Positions 25,424 to 35,642 of a stretch of DNA of 64,000 nt are shown in pieces; position 1 is the stretch's first letter; each line of letters begins with the position of its first letter. The position numbers and the translations under genes are program-made. This DNA is from an uncultured Oscillospiraceae bacterium (GTDB lineage Bacteria; Bacillota; Clostridia; Oscillospirales; Acutalibacteraceae): NCBI GenBank assembly GCA_905193225.1, contig CAJJNV010000001.1, forward strand, positions 1 to 64,000, read 5' to 3'. Below the pieces are notes generated by a model. It was given only the letters and a program-made list of their open reading frames with translations. It did no database searches and was not told the DNA's origin.

Positions 25424-26644
25424 ATGCTTAAAAAGGGAAAGAAAAGGGCGCTGTTTTCGGCATTACTGTCGATTCTTGTGCTTATTTATCTTATTTTGCA
25501 GCTGAGCAACTTTTTGAGCAAAAACATCACCACCGAGTTTGCCTCGGCTTATGAATTCGACAACAAGATAACCGCCGACGGATACATCATTCGCGATGAG
25601 GAGACCATTGCTTCTCCGGGCAGCGGCGTTATCGGATACTGTCAGCAAAGCGGAGACAAGGTTGCGGCTCAAAGCGTTGTGGCCGAGGCCTTTTCCACCG
25701 AGGAACAGGCCGCGGCCAAAAGCCGCATAAACGACATCGATAAAATTCTGACCCGTATGGAAAAGCTGCAAAGCTCCAATCGGCAGATGAACGCAGGCGC
25801 GGAATTTATCGATTCTAAGATCAGAGAAAACATTTTTGATATGCTGGAAATAACCGATACCGGCAAAATGAGAGGATACAGCGAGCTTGCCGAGCAGCTG
25901 CTTGAATACATCGACAAGAAACAGATGGCCTCGGGCGGTTCTTCCGACCTTAATCTCAGCATTGCATCCCTTGTTACCGAAAGGGAATCGCTGCTTTCGG
26001 CGGTGGGATCGGCGCAATCGATCACCTGCGAGAGCGCAGGGTATTTTGTCAGCTCTACCGACGGATACGAGGGACGGCTGAAAAGCTCCGATATCAGCGA
26101 ACTGACGGCCGATCGGCTTGACGGTGAGCTTAATTTTGAGGCCGACAAAAACGACGGCAGCATCGGAAAAATCATTTCGGGAAACGAGTGGTATGTGGCT
26201 GTTAATATGAAAACCGAACAGGCCAAAAAGCTGCAGAAAGGCCAGGAGGTAAACATTTATCTGCCTATGGTAACCTCCGAAAAGCTGCTTTGCAGTGTTT
26301 CTGCAATAAATCAGGATTATTCGTCCGACAGATGTATGGTTGCATTTATGTGCGACCGTATGGATATCGACCTTACAAATATCAGAAAAGAAACGGTGGA
26401 AATATGCGTCGGAAGCTACGACGGCCTTAAGGTTTCCAGTACGGCGGTCAGGGTAAACGACGGGGTGACCGGGGTTTATGTGCTGTCGGGAATAAATGCG
26501 GCTTTTAAGCCTATCGAAATACTCTATTCCGATTCGGCATATGTAATCTGCAAAAACGACGTGCAAAATTCCTCGGGACTGAGAATATACGACGAGGTAA
26601 TTGTTAAAGGCAACGACCTTTACGACGGAAAAACGGTTAAATAG
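25424..26644 (+). CDS. HlyD/membrane-fusion-like envelope protein
   Basis: A 406-residue protein with a short basic N terminus, one membrane span (about residues 9-30) and an extracytoplasmic part. This has a biotinyl-lipoyl-like segment (YIIRDEETIASPGSGVIGY, then SGDKV), a helical hairpin (about 100-170) and a C-terminal beta-barrel region, the layout of HlyD-type adaptors. No ABC or RND partner lies beside it. Instead it precedes yggS-sepF-divIVA, a position typical of Clostridia, so a cell-envelope or division role is possible (inference). ATG 25424 has AAAGGGG eight bases upstream. Confidence 0.7.
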   Translation: MLKKGKKRALFSALLSILVLIYLILQLSNFLSKNITTEFASAYEFDNKITADGYIIRDEETIASPGSGVIGYCQQSGDKVAAQSVVAEAFSTEEQAAAKSRINDIDKILTRMEKLQSSNRQMNAGAEFIDSKIRENIFDMLEITDTGKMRGYSELAEQLLEYIDKKQMASGGSSDLNLSIASLVTERESLLSAVGSAQSITCESAGYFVSSTDGYEGRLKSSDISELTADRLDGELNFEADKNDGSIGKIISGNEWYVAVNMKTEQAKKLQKGQEVNIYLPMVTSEKLLCSVSAINQDYSSDRCMVAFMCDRMDIDLTNIRKETVEICVGSYDGLKVSSTAVRVNDGVTGVYVLSGINAAFKPIEILYSDSAYVICKNDVQNSSGLRIYDEVIVKGNDLYDGKTVK

Positions 26645-26850
26645 CGGCAAAGAAGGAAAAAACGGCCTGTAAGATACGGCAGACGGCTGAACGTTTTTAA
26701 TACCTGCGAGGCAAGGATTTTAAAAGCTGTGAGGCTTTGAAGGACGGATTGCAAAATTCAGTCTGTGCGGATTTAAACAAATGTCAGTCTGATATGTAAA
26801 CATCGGATTTTCCGCCGCCAAAACAACCGACAAAAAAGGAGCAAACCCAT

Positions 26851-27591
26851 ATGGAATCTGAAAAATTATCTCCCGAAATTTTTGAACGTAAAAAGCGGGA
26901 TTTTGACCATAACTATGAAATAATTAAAGAGCGCATTAAACAGGCGGCCGAAATTTCCGGCAGAAAATACGAGGATATAAACCTACTTGCGGCCACAAAA
27001 ACCGTAAGTCCCGAACTTATAAACTACGGCATTTCAAAGGGCATTAGCCTGATCGGCGAAAACCGTGTTCAGGAGCTGCTTTCTAAAAAGGACAGCCTTA
27101 ATATTGACAAGCAGCACACACATTTTATCGGCCATTTGCAGACCAACAAGATCTCTCAGCTGCTGCCCTTTGTTTCGATGATTGAATCGGTGGGAAGCCT
27201 GCATCTTGCCGAGGAAATTTCCAAAAAGGCGGTCGCAAAAGGTACTGTTATGCCCGTGCTTGTGGAAATAAACGCAGGGGAGGAACTTTCAAAATCGGGA
27301 ATCGCCCCAAAAGAGGCGGTGGACACGGTGGAAAAAATTATGTGTCTTGAGGGAATAAAGGTCAGAGGACTGATGACCATTCCGCCCATTTGCGAAAACG
27401 GCGACGACGCAAAACGATTTTTTTCGATTATTTACAAACTGTTTGTTGACATACGGGAAAAAAACAGGGATAATAAAGATATTGATCTGCTTTCAATGGG
27501 TATGTCATCCGACTACTTTGAGGCAATAACCGAGGGCGCTAATATTGTCCGCATAGGATCGGCGCTTTTCGGACAGAGAATATACAGATAA
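26851..27591 (+). CDS. YggS/YlmE family PLP-homeostasis protein
   Basis: A 246-residue PLP-binding protein of alanine-racemase N-terminal fold that buffers pyridoxal phosphate but has no known catalytic reaction. The cofactor lysine is Lys50 in AATKTVSPELI. Further family marks are IGENRVQE, HFIGHLQTNK, SMGMSSDYFEAI and VRIGSALFG. The ribosome binding site is AAAAGGAGC. It lies just before sepF, the same order as ylmE-sepF in Bacillus. Confidence 0.93.
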   Translation: MESEKLSPEIFERKKRDFDHNYEIIKERIKQAAEISGRKYEDINLLAATKTVSPELINYGISKGISLIGENRVQELLSKKDSLNIDKQHTHFIGHLQTNKISQLLPFVSMIESVGSLHLAEEISKKAVAKGTVMPVLVEINAGEELSKSGIAPKEAVDTVEKIMCLEGIKVRGLMTIPPICENGDDAKRFFSIIYKLFVDIREKNRDNKDIDLLSMGMSSDYFEAITEGANIVRIGSALFGQRIYR

Positions 27592-27623
27592 AAAATATAA
27601 ATATAAAACGGAGGAAATAGGTT

Positions 27624-28088
27624 ATGGGATTTTTTGATAAGATTAAAGAGGTTATGAACGCTCCCGGTGACGACGATTACGAGTATGAGGATGATTATGA
27701 GGAGACAAATGAGGATTCCGACTTTATGAATTATTCTTCACGCTCGGAATCGACACGTTCGGAAAGAAGCAGTTCTTCCAAGGACAACAAGGTTGTAAAC
27801 ATACACGCCACAACACAGCTTCAGGTTGTACTTGTTAAACCCGAGGAATTTTCCGAGGCTCCGGCAATCGGCGACCATCTCAACAACAAGCGCACGGTGG
27901 TGCTCAATCTCGAATCCACCCCCAAGGACGTTGCAAGGAGACTTGTCGACTTTTTAAGCGGCGTCGCTTATGCCAACAACGGCACCTTAAAGCGTGTGGC
28001 CAACAGCACCTTTATCATCACTCCCTATAATGTGGACATTATGGGTGATATGCTTATTGACGAACTCGAAAGCAACGGACTTTATTAA
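27624..28088 (+). CDS. sepF: Cell division protein SepF
   Basis: A 154-residue protein that polymerises into rings and links FtsZ to the membrane. It has the N-terminal amphipathic anchor MGFFDKIKEVMN, an acidic then Ser-rich linker (about 15-58), and the SepF core (VVLVKPEEF, RRVVLNLE-like RTVVLNLES, DVARRLVDFLSGVAYA). It lies 32 bases after yggS and 21 before divIVA, so the three form a division operon. Confidence 0.95.
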   Translation: MGFFDKIKEVMNAPGDDDYEYEDDYEETNEDSDFMNYSSRSESTRSERSSSSKDNKVVNIHATTQLQVVLVKPEEFSEAPAIGDHLNNKRTVVLNLESTPKDVARRLVDFLSGVAYANNGTLKRVANSTFIITPYNVDIMGDMLIDELESNGLY

Positions 28089-28109
28089 TTTTCGGAGGGG
28101 GATAACACT

Positions 28110-29258
28110 ATGCTTACCGCCAAAGAGGTCAGAGAATCGACTTTTTCCCGCTCGGCAAGGGGATACAGGGTCGACGAGATCGACGAATACCTTGAAAATG
28201 TTGCCGACACCATAGAAAAGCTTACCGAGGAAAACCGTTCTTTGGTCAAAAAGATTGAAATTCTTGCGGCCAAGGTTCAGGAATACCGCGAGGATGAGGA
28301 CAGTATACGCGCAGCCCTTGTTACGGCTCAGCGCTCGGCCGATTCCATTATCAAAGAGGCTAACAGCTCGGTTGAGGGACAGCTTGCACAGGCAAAGCAG
28401 GATGCCGACGCCATTACTCAGAATGCTCAAAACAAGGCTGACAGTGTGATTGCAAAGGCCAACGCAGAGGCTGAAGCCGCTCTTTCTCAGGCTCGGCTTA
28501 AGGCCGAGACCCTTGTTGAGGAAACAAAGAAAAAGGCAGCATCGGTGCTGCTTGAGGCCAAGACCAAGGCCGACAGTATGATTTCCGACGCCAGAGAGGG
28601 AAGCAGAGCCGAGACCGAGAGGTTTGAACTGATGAAGAAAAAGGCACTGGAGTTCAGAAGCGCCCTTCTTCAGCTTTATAAGGAGCAGTTTGAAATTATT
28701 AAGGACGGCAAATTCATCAGAGAAAAAACCGATGAGTCTTTAAAGGCCGACGAGGCGGTAAACTGCGCGGAGGAAGAAACAGCCGTCCCTTTTGACAGAC
28801 CCGCCGACGGAAAGCCGGAAAGGGAAGAGGCACAGAGCGATAAACAGACAACTGAGCAGAAAATCGAGCAGTCCGATGAGCCTTTAAAAGATAATTTTGC
28901 CGATATCGACGACCGCAAGGCCGCCGAGGAAGATACCGAACATCCCGCCGATAAGGAAAACGAGCCCACAGCTTCGCGAATTACCCGGCCGGAGGCGCAG
29001 ACCGTGACCGACAAGGCCGATAAAGCCGATGAGACCGCCGAAAATGCGTCATCGTCGGAACAAGGTAATGCGGACGGCGAAAGCGGCCGAAAGGGTGAAG
29101 AACAGAGCGTTTCGGACGGGTTTAAAATAAGCGCAGCTCCGGCGGAAAATAAGTTTTCCGATCTTAAATTCGGCGATGATTACGATATCTCCAAGGATAA
29201 CGATGACGACGATGACAGCGGAAAAAAAGTCGGATTTTTCAGAAGAAAAGAGAAATAA
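28110..29258 (+). CDS. divIVA: DivIVA family cell-division/polarity protein with long acidic tail
   Basis: A 382-residue protein. The N-terminal membrane-curvature-binding domain reads MLTAKEVRESTFSRSARGYR, with DEIDEYLENV following. A long coiled coil (about 30-210) then carries Ala-rich heptads (AKQDADAITQNAQNKADSV). Residues about 225-365 are an acidic, disordered Asp/Glu/Ala tail, ending in a basic KKVGFFRRKEK. It recruits division or polar proteins to curved membrane. The ribosome binding site is GGAGGGG. The tail is much longer than in Bacillus DivIVA (164 residues). Confidence 0.92.
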   Translation: MLTAKEVRESTFSRSARGYRVDEIDEYLENVADTIEKLTEENRSLVKKIEILAAKVQEYREDEDSIRAALVTAQRSADSIIKEANSSVEGQLAQAKQDADAITQNAQNKADSVIAKANAEAEAALSQARLKAETLVEETKKKAASVLLEAKTKADSMISDAREGSRAETERFELMKKKALEFRSALLQLYKEQFEIIKDGKFIREKTDESLKADEAVNCAEEETAVPFDRPADGKPEREEAQSDKQTTEQKIEQSDEPLKDNFADIDDRKAAEEDTEHPADKENEPTASRITRPEAQTVTDKADKADETAENASSSEQGNADGESGRKGEEQSVSDGFKISAAPAENKFSDLKFGDDYDISKDNDDDDDSGKKVGFFRRKEK

Positions 29259-29562
29259 AAGCGTTGCGACACAGCGGCATTGCTCAAACGGTGAGGCGGT
29301 GTATCTGTTCTGTATATCGGACGCGCGCGGAAATTTACCGATGAAGCAGTGTGACTTTTAAAAGAATTACATTGATGCAGTGCAGCAGCGCATTATAAAA
29401 GTAAATACGTGTTCGATAAACGGCGCCTTTGCGGAGGGCTTAAAGATAAAACCCTTGCAGGACGGATGATGTGTCGGACATATCACAAAAATAAAAATTA
29501 TAATAAGCAAAGCACCGTGCTTTTGCCCGGCGCTTGAGCTTAAAAAAGGGGAACCAATAAAA
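29259..29562 (+). other. Leader region of ileS, no T-box recognised
   Basis: This 304-base gap has no gene. A possible promoter has CGGACA (29475-29480) and TATAAT (29499-29504) at 18 bases. The segment AAGCACCGTGCTT with its GC-rich neighbour near 29510-29535 can fold into small hairpins. The conserved T-box bulge sequence (AGGGTGGNACCGCG) expected for many Firmicute ileS leaders is absent. Confidence 0.5.
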
Positions 29563-32364
29563 ATGTCTCAGGATTATAACAAGACCCTAAACCTGCCTTC
29601 TACCGATTTTCCCATGAGGGCGGGACTGCCCCAGCGCGAGCCTGTCGTGCTTGAGGAGTGGGACAAGGAAAATGTTTACGAAAACGTTCTTAAAAAGAAC
29701 GAGGGAAAACCGCTTTTCGTGCTTCACGACGGCCCTCCCTATGCAAACGGCGATATCCATATGGGAACCGCGCTCAACAAGGTCTTAAAGGATTTTATCG
29801 TCCGCTATAAAAATATGTCCGGATTTAAGGCGCCTTATGTGCCCGGCTGGGATACCCACGGACTTCCCACCGAGCTTAAGGCACGCGCAAAGGCGGGAAT
29901 TTCCGCCGATTCCACCATTCCCGATACCGAGCTCCGCAACATCTGCCGCGATTTTGCCCTTTCCTATATAGACGGTCAGCGCAACCAGTTTAAGAGACTT
30001 GGCGGAATAGGCGAATGGAACAATCCCTATATCACTTTGACCCACGATTTTGAGGAAACTCAGATCAAGGTCTTTGCCGAAATGGCCGACAAGGGATATA
30101 TCTATAAGGGACTTAAACCGGTCTACTGGTGCCCCGAGTGCAATACCGCTCTGGCCGAGGCCGAGATCGAATATGCCGAGGACCCCTGCCATTCCATCTA
30201 TGTTAAATTTAAGGTGACCGACGACCTGGGAAAGCTTAAAGCTCTCGGCGCCGACCTTGATAACACTTATTTTGTAATATGGACCACCACCACCTGGACT
30301 CTGCCCGGCAACGTGGCCATCTGTGTTGGTCCTTCCTTCGATTACTGCCTCATTAAGGCGGGTAACGAATATTATGTTATGGCCGACGGACTTTACAAAT
30401 CGGCTATGTCGGCCGCAAAGATCGACGACTATGAGGTAGTCGGAAGAATCGTCGGTTCCGAGCTTGAGGGTATGAAAACCGCTCATCCCTTCCTCGACCG
30501 CACCTCTCACGTTATTGTCGGCGATCACGTAACCCTCGAAAGCGGTACCGGATGCGTTCATACCGCTCCCGGATTCGGTGTTGAGGACTTTGACGTCTGC
30601 AAAAATTACGATTTCCTCGAGGTGGTCGTGCCGGTCAACAACAAGGGCATTTTAACCGAAGAGGCAGGCGAGAAATTTGCCGGACTTACCACCGACGAGG
30701 CCAATAAGGCCATCGCAATTCATCTTGACGAAACCGGCGCACTTTTCGCCATGGAAAAGATAATCCACCAGTATCCCCATTGCTGGCGCTGCAAAAAGCC
30801 TGTGCTTTTCCGTGCCACAAGCCAGTGGTTCTGCTCGATTTCCGACTTCCGCGAGGACGCTATCAAGGCGGTGGATTCGGTCAAATGGATCCCCGAATGG
30901 GGTCACGACCGTCTTCAGTCGATGATCAGAGACCGCAACGATTGGTGCATCTCCCGTCAAAGAAAATGGGGCGTGCCGATCCCGGTTTTCTACTGCGATA
31001 AGTGCGGCAGGGAAATCGTCGACAAAGCTGCAATGCTCAAGGTGGCCGAAATTTTCGGCAAAGAGGGCACAAACGCCTGGTTTGAGCGCCCCGCAGAGGA
31101 CTTTTTGCCCGCCGGCTTTAAGTGCCCCCACTGCGGAAATGATCATGGCTTTACCAAAGAAAAGGACATCATGGATGTGTGGTTTGACTCGGGCTCGAGC
31201 CATTTTGCCGTCTGCAAAAACCGTCCCTACCTTAAATGGCCCGCCGACGTTTATCTTGAGGGCGCCGACCAGTACAGAGGCTGGTTCCAGTCCTCCATGC
31301 TGACATCGGTTGCGGTTGAGGGCAAGGCTCCCTATAAAACCGTTATTTCTCACGGCTGGGTGGTTGACGGCGAGGGAAGAAAGATGTCAAAATCCCTTGG
31401 AAACGGCATAAATCCAGACGACATCGTTAAAAAATACGGTGCCGAGATTCTTCGTTTATGGGTGGCTTCCTCCGACTATCACGCCGACATTCGCATTTCT
31501 CCCGAAATATTAAAGCAGCTGTCCGAAGGCTATCGCAAGATCCGCAATACCGCCAGATTTATTTTAGGCTGTATCGGCGATTTTGATCCAGATAAGGATA
31601 TGGTGCCCGACGACGGCTTAGAAAGCATAGACAAGTGGGCGATTCTCAAGCTCGACAGCCTCATCAAAGAGGTAATCGAGGGTTATGAAAACTATGAGTA
31701 CCACAATGTTTATCACGCCATCCATAACTTCTGTATCGTTGATATGTCCAACTTCTATCTCGATGTTTTAAAGGACAGACTTTATGTTGAGGGCACAAAC
31801 AGCGCTACCCGCCGCGCCGCGCAGACCACCATTTACCGCATTCTTGAAGCGCTGACCCTGCTCATCTCGCCCATCCTTGCCTTTACCTCCGACGAGATTT
31901 GGCGCAGTATGAAACACACATCCTCGGTCAATGCCGACCGTGCGGTTTATAATGATATGCCCAAGGTCAGCGGCCTTGCGGTTGAGAACGGATTTGTCGA
32001 AACGTGGGACAAAATTCACGCTCTGCGCGACAATGTTCAGAAAGCCCTTGAAGAGGCCAGAAACGCAAAGGTCATCGGCGCCTCTCTCGAAGCCAAGGTC
32101 ACCCTTTTCGCTAAGGGCGAGACCCTCGACTTCCTCAAAGCTAACTTCAATAAGCTGGCAGACGTGTTTATCGTTTCGGCCGTCGAGCTTAAAAGTGAGG
32201 GCGAAGGTTCCTTTAAGGGCAGCCTTGAGGGCGTGACCGTTAATGTCGAGAAGGCAGGCGGACACAAGTGCGAGCGCTGCTGGAAATACACCGAGGACAT
32301 CGGAGCAGATCCCGCACATCCCGACATTTGCGCAAGATGCGCCAAGGTCGTTTCGATACAATAA
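29563..32364 (+). CDS. ileS: Isoleucyl-tRNA synthetase
   Basis: A 933-residue class Ia synthetase charging tRNA-Ile. The HIGH-type motif is HMGT at 66-69, the CP1 editing domain carries WTTTTWTLPGN, KMSKS is at 607-611, and the C-terminal zinc finger reads CERCWKYTED then CARC, typical of the bacterial zinc-containing form. Normal length. The ribosome binding site is AAAAGGGG. lspA follows 24 bases later. Confidence 0.98.
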   Translation: MSQDYNKTLNLPSTDFPMRAGLPQREPVVLEEWDKENVYENVLKKNEGKPLFVLHDGPPYANGDIHMGTALNKVLKDFIVRYKNMSGFKAPYVPGWDTHGLPTELKARAKAGISADSTIPDTELRNICRDFALSYIDGQRNQFKRLGGIGEWNNPYITLTHDFEETQIKVFAEMADKGYIYKGLKPVYWCPECNTALAEAEIEYAEDPCHSIYVKFKVTDDLGKLKALGADLDNTYFVIWTTTTWTLPGNVAICVGPSFDYCLIKAGNEYYVMADGLYKSAMSAAKIDDYEVVGRIVGSELEGMKTAHPFLDRTSHVIVGDHVTLESGTGCVHTAPGFGVEDFDVCKNYDFLEVVVPVNNKGILTEEAGEKFAGLTTDEANKAIAIHLDETGALFAMEKIIHQYPHCWRCKKPVLFRATSQWFCSISDFREDAIKAVDSVKWIPEWGHDRLQSMIRDRNDWCISRQRKWGVPIPVFYCDKCGREIVDKAAMLKVAEIFGKEGTNAWFERPAEDFLPAGFKCPHCGNDHGFTKEKDIMDVWFDSGSSHFAVCKNRPYLKWPADVYLEGADQYRGWFQSSMLTSVAVEGKAPYKTVISHGWVVDGEGRKMSKSLGNGINPDDIVKKYGAEILRLWVASSDYHADIRISPEILKQLSEGYRKIRNTARFILGCIGDFDPDKDMVPDDGLESIDKWAILKLDSLIKEVIEGYENYEYHNVYHAIHNFCIVDMSNFYLDVLKDRLYVEGTNSATRRAAQTTIYRILEALTLLISPILAFTSDEIWRSMKHTSSVNADRAVYNDMPKVSGLAVENGFVETWDKIHALRDNVQKALEEARNAKVIGASLEAKVTLFAKGETLDFLKANFNKLADVFIVSAVELKSEGEGSFKGSLEGVTVNVEKAGGHKCERCWKYTEDIGADPAHPDICARCAKVVSIQ

Positions 32365-32388
32365 CAAAAACTAAAGAACAGAAATAAT

Positions 32389-32901
32389 ATGAGCATAAAA
32401 AAACACAGAATTATTTCTCTTGCTGCATCGGCGGTCATTTTGATCGCCGACCAGCTTGTAAAATACCTTGTTGCGGCAAATTTTGAGCTGTTTTATACCA
32501 CTCCCATCATCAAGGGACTGCTTGAATTTTGCTACCTTCGCAACGACGGCGCAGCTATGGGAATGCTTTCGGGAAACAGGGTCTTTCTTATTGCTCTTCC
32601 GGCCGTTATGATAATCGCCATACTTTTCTTCGAGTTTTCGGGAAAAATAAAATCTCCCTTCCTTATGTGGGCCTTGAGCCTTGTGGTGGGCGGGGGAATA
32701 GGCAATCTCATAGATAGGATAAGATTCGGATATGTGGTTGATTTCATAAGATTCCCCGTAAGCTTTTTCAATTATTCCTTTAACATTGCCGATTGCGCCG
32801 TTACCATCGGTGCAGCAATGATGATAATTTATCTAATAATCGACATTTTCAAGTCGGATAAATCGGATAAAAAAGATGGAAAAGAAAACCTTTCAGATTG
32901 A
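32389..32901 (+). CDS. lspA: Lipoprotein signal peptidase (signal peptidase II)
   Basis: A 170-residue, four-span aspartyl protease that cleaves diacylglyceryl-modified prolipoproteins ahead of the lipobox cysteine. Motifs in order are DQLVK (21-25), RNDGAAMGM, GNLIDR (105-110), the catalytic Asp118 in VVDFI and Asp135 in FNIAD. The C terminus is lysine-rich. The ribosome binding site is weak, so expression may lean on coupling from ileS. Its last 26 bases overlap rluD. Confidence 0.96.
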   Translation: MSIKKHRIISLAASAVILIADQLVKYLVAANFELFYTTPIIKGLLEFCYLRNDGAAMGMLSGNRVFLIALPAVMIIAILFFEFSGKIKSPFLMWALSLVVGGGIGNLIDRIRFGYVVDFIRFPVSFFNYSFNIADCAVTIGAAMMIIYLIIDIFKSDKSDKKDGKENLSD

Positions 32902-33796
32902 ATTTGAACTTGACAAAACGAGGCTCGACAAGGCCCTTTGCACGCTGGATGATACTCTTACAAGAGCGTCAGCCGTGCGCCTTACCGAATCGGGAGACGT
33001 CACACTAAACGGCAAAACCGCTTCAAAAAGCGACAAGGTCAAAATCGGCGACATTGTCGAAATTACCTATCCCGAGCCGGTGTCATCAGAGGCCGTGCCC
33101 CAGGACATACCCCTCGATATAATTTACGAGGACGATGATCTTTTGGTGGTCAATAAGCCTAAGGGAATGGTTGTGCATCCTGCGGCGGGAAATCCGGACG
33201 GAACCCTTGTTAACGCCCTGCTTTACCATTGCGGGGACAGCCTTTCGGGCATCGGCGGAGTGGTGCGTCCCGGCATCGTCCACCGAATCGACAAGGACAC
33301 AAGCGGCCTTTTGATGGTTGCTAAAAACGATACCGCTCATTTAAAACTGTCGGAACAGATTAAGGAGCATTCCTTTACAAGGGAATATGAGGCGGTCATT
33401 ATCGGCCACCTTAAGGAACAAAAGGGCGGTATTGACGCGCCCATCGGCCGCAGCAAAAACGACCGAAAGAAAATGGCGGTCACCGAGCTTAATTCCAAAA
33501 ACGCCGTTACCCGTTATGAGGTGCTGGAGGAATATCCCGGCTTTTCATATGTGCGCCTGCGGCTTGAAACCGGCCGAACCCACCAGATCAGGGTGCATAT
33601 GGCCTATCTCGGGCATCCTCTTGCAGGGGACGGGGTATACGGCGGCAGAAATGCCGAAAGGATTATGGAGGGCGGACAGTGCCTCCACGCGAGAAAGATA
33701 GGATTTATACATCCCACCACCGGAAAGTATATGGAATTTACCTCTCCGCTTCCCGAGTATTTCACAAAATTTTTAGAGAAACTGCGAAATGAATGA
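32876..33796 (+). CDS. RluA/RluD family 23S rRNA pseudouridine synthase
   Basis: A 306-residue enzyme with an N-terminal S4 RNA-binding domain (about 14-60) and the catalytic motif HRIDKDTSGLLMVAK, in which Asp139 is the nucleophile. RTHQIRVHMA, typical of the RluA group, follows. Its place directly after lspA, overlapping by 26 bases, matches ylyB in Bacillus, for which it is probably the orthologue. RluD-type enzymes modify helix 69 of 23S rRNA. Exact target sites cannot be read from sequence. Confidence 0.93.
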   Translation: MEKKTFQIEFELDKTRLDKALCTLDDTLTRASAVRLTESGDVTLNGKTASKSDKVKIGDIVEITYPEPVSSEAVPQDIPLDIIYEDDDLLVVNKPKGMVVHPAAGNPDGTLVNALLYHCGDSLSGIGGVVRPGIVHRIDKDTSGLLMVAKNDTAHLKLSEQIKEHSFTREYEAVIIGHLKEQKGGIDAPIGRSKNDRKKMAVTELNSKNAVTRYEVLEEYPGFSYVRLRLETGRTHQIRVHMAYLGHPLAGDGVYGGRNAERIMEGGQCLHARKIGFIHPTTGKYMEFTSPLPEYFTKFLEKLRNE

Positions 33797-34622
33797 TTTG
33801 ATTTTTGAAAACATTGTTCTTTTTTCGGATATAGACGGTACGCTGTGTACCTACGACAAAAAAATCCCGAAAAGAAATCTCGACGCCATAAACCGCTTTA
33901 AACTTTTGGGCGGAAAGTTTTCTATCTGCACCGGCCGCTCGGCGCTGTCGCTGAGAAGGGCGGTGGATGTGTCCATTCTCAATTTCCCCGCCATTATTTT
34001 TAACGGCGGCGGAATATACGACTATTCAAAGGACGAATATATTAAGGACAGCAGCCTTCCCATTGATGTAGCCCCGTTTGTGAACGAAATTTTCAAAAAA
34101 TACCCTGATGTGGGGCTTGAGGTCAATGTGGACAATGTGCTTTACTGTGTTAAATATTCCGATCGCTCCAGCCGGCACATTTTAACCGAAAACAGCGAAT
34201 TTAAGCTTTATGATATGAGTGAGCTTCCTAAGGGAAAGTATAAAAAGGTACTTTTTACGGGGGATAGCAGCGATATCGACCGGCTTTCGGCCGATTTTTT
34301 GCGCAGAAACAGCGATGAAAACGACTACTATTTTTTAAGAAGCGAGCCCGGCCTTTTCGAGCTGCTGCCAAAGGGCGCAAAAAAGGGCATCGCCGTTAAG
34401 GAAATATCGGAAATGTACGGCATACCTATCGAAAACATCTATGCAATAGGGGACTATTACAACGACGCTACAATGCTTGAAGCGGCAGGGTGCTCCTGCG
34501 CCGTTTTCGGTGCGCCAAAAGAAATAATTGACATTGCCGATTATGTTTCCTGCCCCTGCAATGAGGGGGCTGTGGCCGACTTCATCGATTATATCGAGAG
34601 AAGAATAACAAAGCAGAGGTAA
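33789..34622 (+). CDS. Cof-type HAD-superfamily phosphatase
   Basis: A 277-residue haloacid-dehalogenase phosphatase with the type IIB cap. Motif I is DIDGTLCTYDKK (nucleophile and acid/base Asp near 14-16), motif II is in FSICTGRSA, and motifs III-IV are KGIAVKEI and GDYYNDATML. The substrate is unknown; this group acts on sugar phosphates, nucleotides or FMN-like compounds. It overlaps the rluD end by eight bases, so it is co-translated as the last gene of the ileS block. Confidence 0.9.
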   Translation: MNDLIFENIVLFSDIDGTLCTYDKKIPKRNLDAINRFKLLGGKFSICTGRSALSLRRAVDVSILNFPAIIFNGGGIYDYSKDEYIKDSSLPIDVAPFVNEIFKKYPDVGLEVNVDNVLYCVKYSDRSSRHILTENSEFKLYDMSELPKGKYKKVLFTGDSSDIDRLSADFLRRNSDENDYYFLRSEPGLFELLPKGAKKGIAVKEISEMYGIPIENIYAIGDYYNDATMLEAAGCSCAVFGAPKEIIDIADYVSCPCNEGAVADFIDYIERRITKQR

Positions 34623-34780
34623 CAGCAAGCACTTTTTAAAGCTTTGCAAAAACGGCTGTTTTGGAACGATTGATACTTCATTGATATTATTGATCAGAAA
34701 CTAAGAAAACAAAGGCAAAACAAGCCTTTAGCATAACTTTCAGACAAATAAATTCACCTTTAATAAGGAGTGTATAAGCT

Positions 34781-35623
34781 TTGGACAAAAACGAAAAGAA
34801 AAGGCTTCAGATCACGGCAGCAAAAATCAGAATGGGCATAATCGAAGGGGTGTATAATGCTAAATCCGGCCATCCGGGCGGATCCCTTTCCATAGCCGAT
34901 GTGCTTACCTATCTTTACTTTAAGGAAATGAACATCAACCCCGAAAATCCCAAATGGGAGGACAGAGACCGCCTGGTGCTTTCCAAGGGTCACACCGCTC
35001 CCGGCCTTTACTCGGCTCTCGCAAACCGCGGATATTTCCAGGTTGAATACCTTAAAACCTTGAGAAAAACCGATTCCTTCCTTGAGGGACATCCGGATAT
35101 GAAGGGCACTCCCGGCGTTGATATGAGCTCGGGCTCTTTGGGTCAGGGAATATCGGTGGCCTGCGGAATGGCCCTTGCTTCTAAACTTGACGGCGACCGT
35201 TTCCATGTGTATTCAATTCTCGGAGACGGCGAGCTTGAAGAAGGTCAGGTGTGGGAGGCAGCAATGTTTGCTTCTCACAAAAAGCTTGACACACTTACCG
35301 CCATTGTCGACAACAACAACCTTCAGATAGACGGCGAGCTTGAAAATGTCAATTCTCCCTATCCCATTCCCGAAAAGTTCAGAGCCTTCAACTGGCACAC
35401 CGTCGAGATCGACGGAAACGACTTCGACCAAATCGAGGCCGCCTTTAACGAAGCGAGAAAAACCAAGGGTCAGCCCACCGCCATCATTATGAAAACCATC
35501 AAGGGCAAGGGCGTTTCCTTTATGGAAAACAAGGCCTCCTGGCACGGCGCCGCTCCCAACGAAGAACAGTATAACATCGCTATGAGCGAGCTTAAAGCGG
35601 CTCTTTGCGAGCTTGAGAAATAA
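34781..35623 (+). CDS. Transketolase, N-terminal (TPP-binding) subunit
   Basis: A 280-residue half-transketolase. It binds thiamine diphosphate through GDGELEEGQVWEA and a downstream NNNLQ (the GDG...NN motif), and has the early SGHPGGSLS loop. With the next gene it makes the two-subunit enzyme of the non-oxidative pentose phosphate pathway, a split arrangement common in Clostridia. The start is TTG 34781, with AAGGAG about 12 bases upstream, a longer gap than usual. No other start gives the conserved N terminus. Confidence 0.95.
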   Translation: MDKNEKKRLQITAAKIRMGIIEGVYNAKSGHPGGSLSIADVLTYLYFKEMNINPENPKWEDRDRLVLSKGHTAPGLYSALANRGYFQVEYLKTLRKTDSFLEGHPDMKGTPGVDMSSGSLGQGISVACGMALASKLDGDRFHVYSILGDGELEEGQVWEAAMFASHKKLDTLTAIVDNNNLQIDGELENVNSPYPIPEKFRAFNWHTVEIDGNDFDQIEAAFNEARKTKGQPTAIIMKTIKGKGVSFMENKASWHGAAPNEEQYNIAMSELKAALCELEK

Positions 35624-35642
35624 GAGAGGGGAGAAAACAAAA

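Noticed and set aside
29259..29562. T-box riboswitch ahead of ileS
   Set aside because: The conserved T-box antiterminator sequence is absent and no terminator with a T run precedes the start codon.
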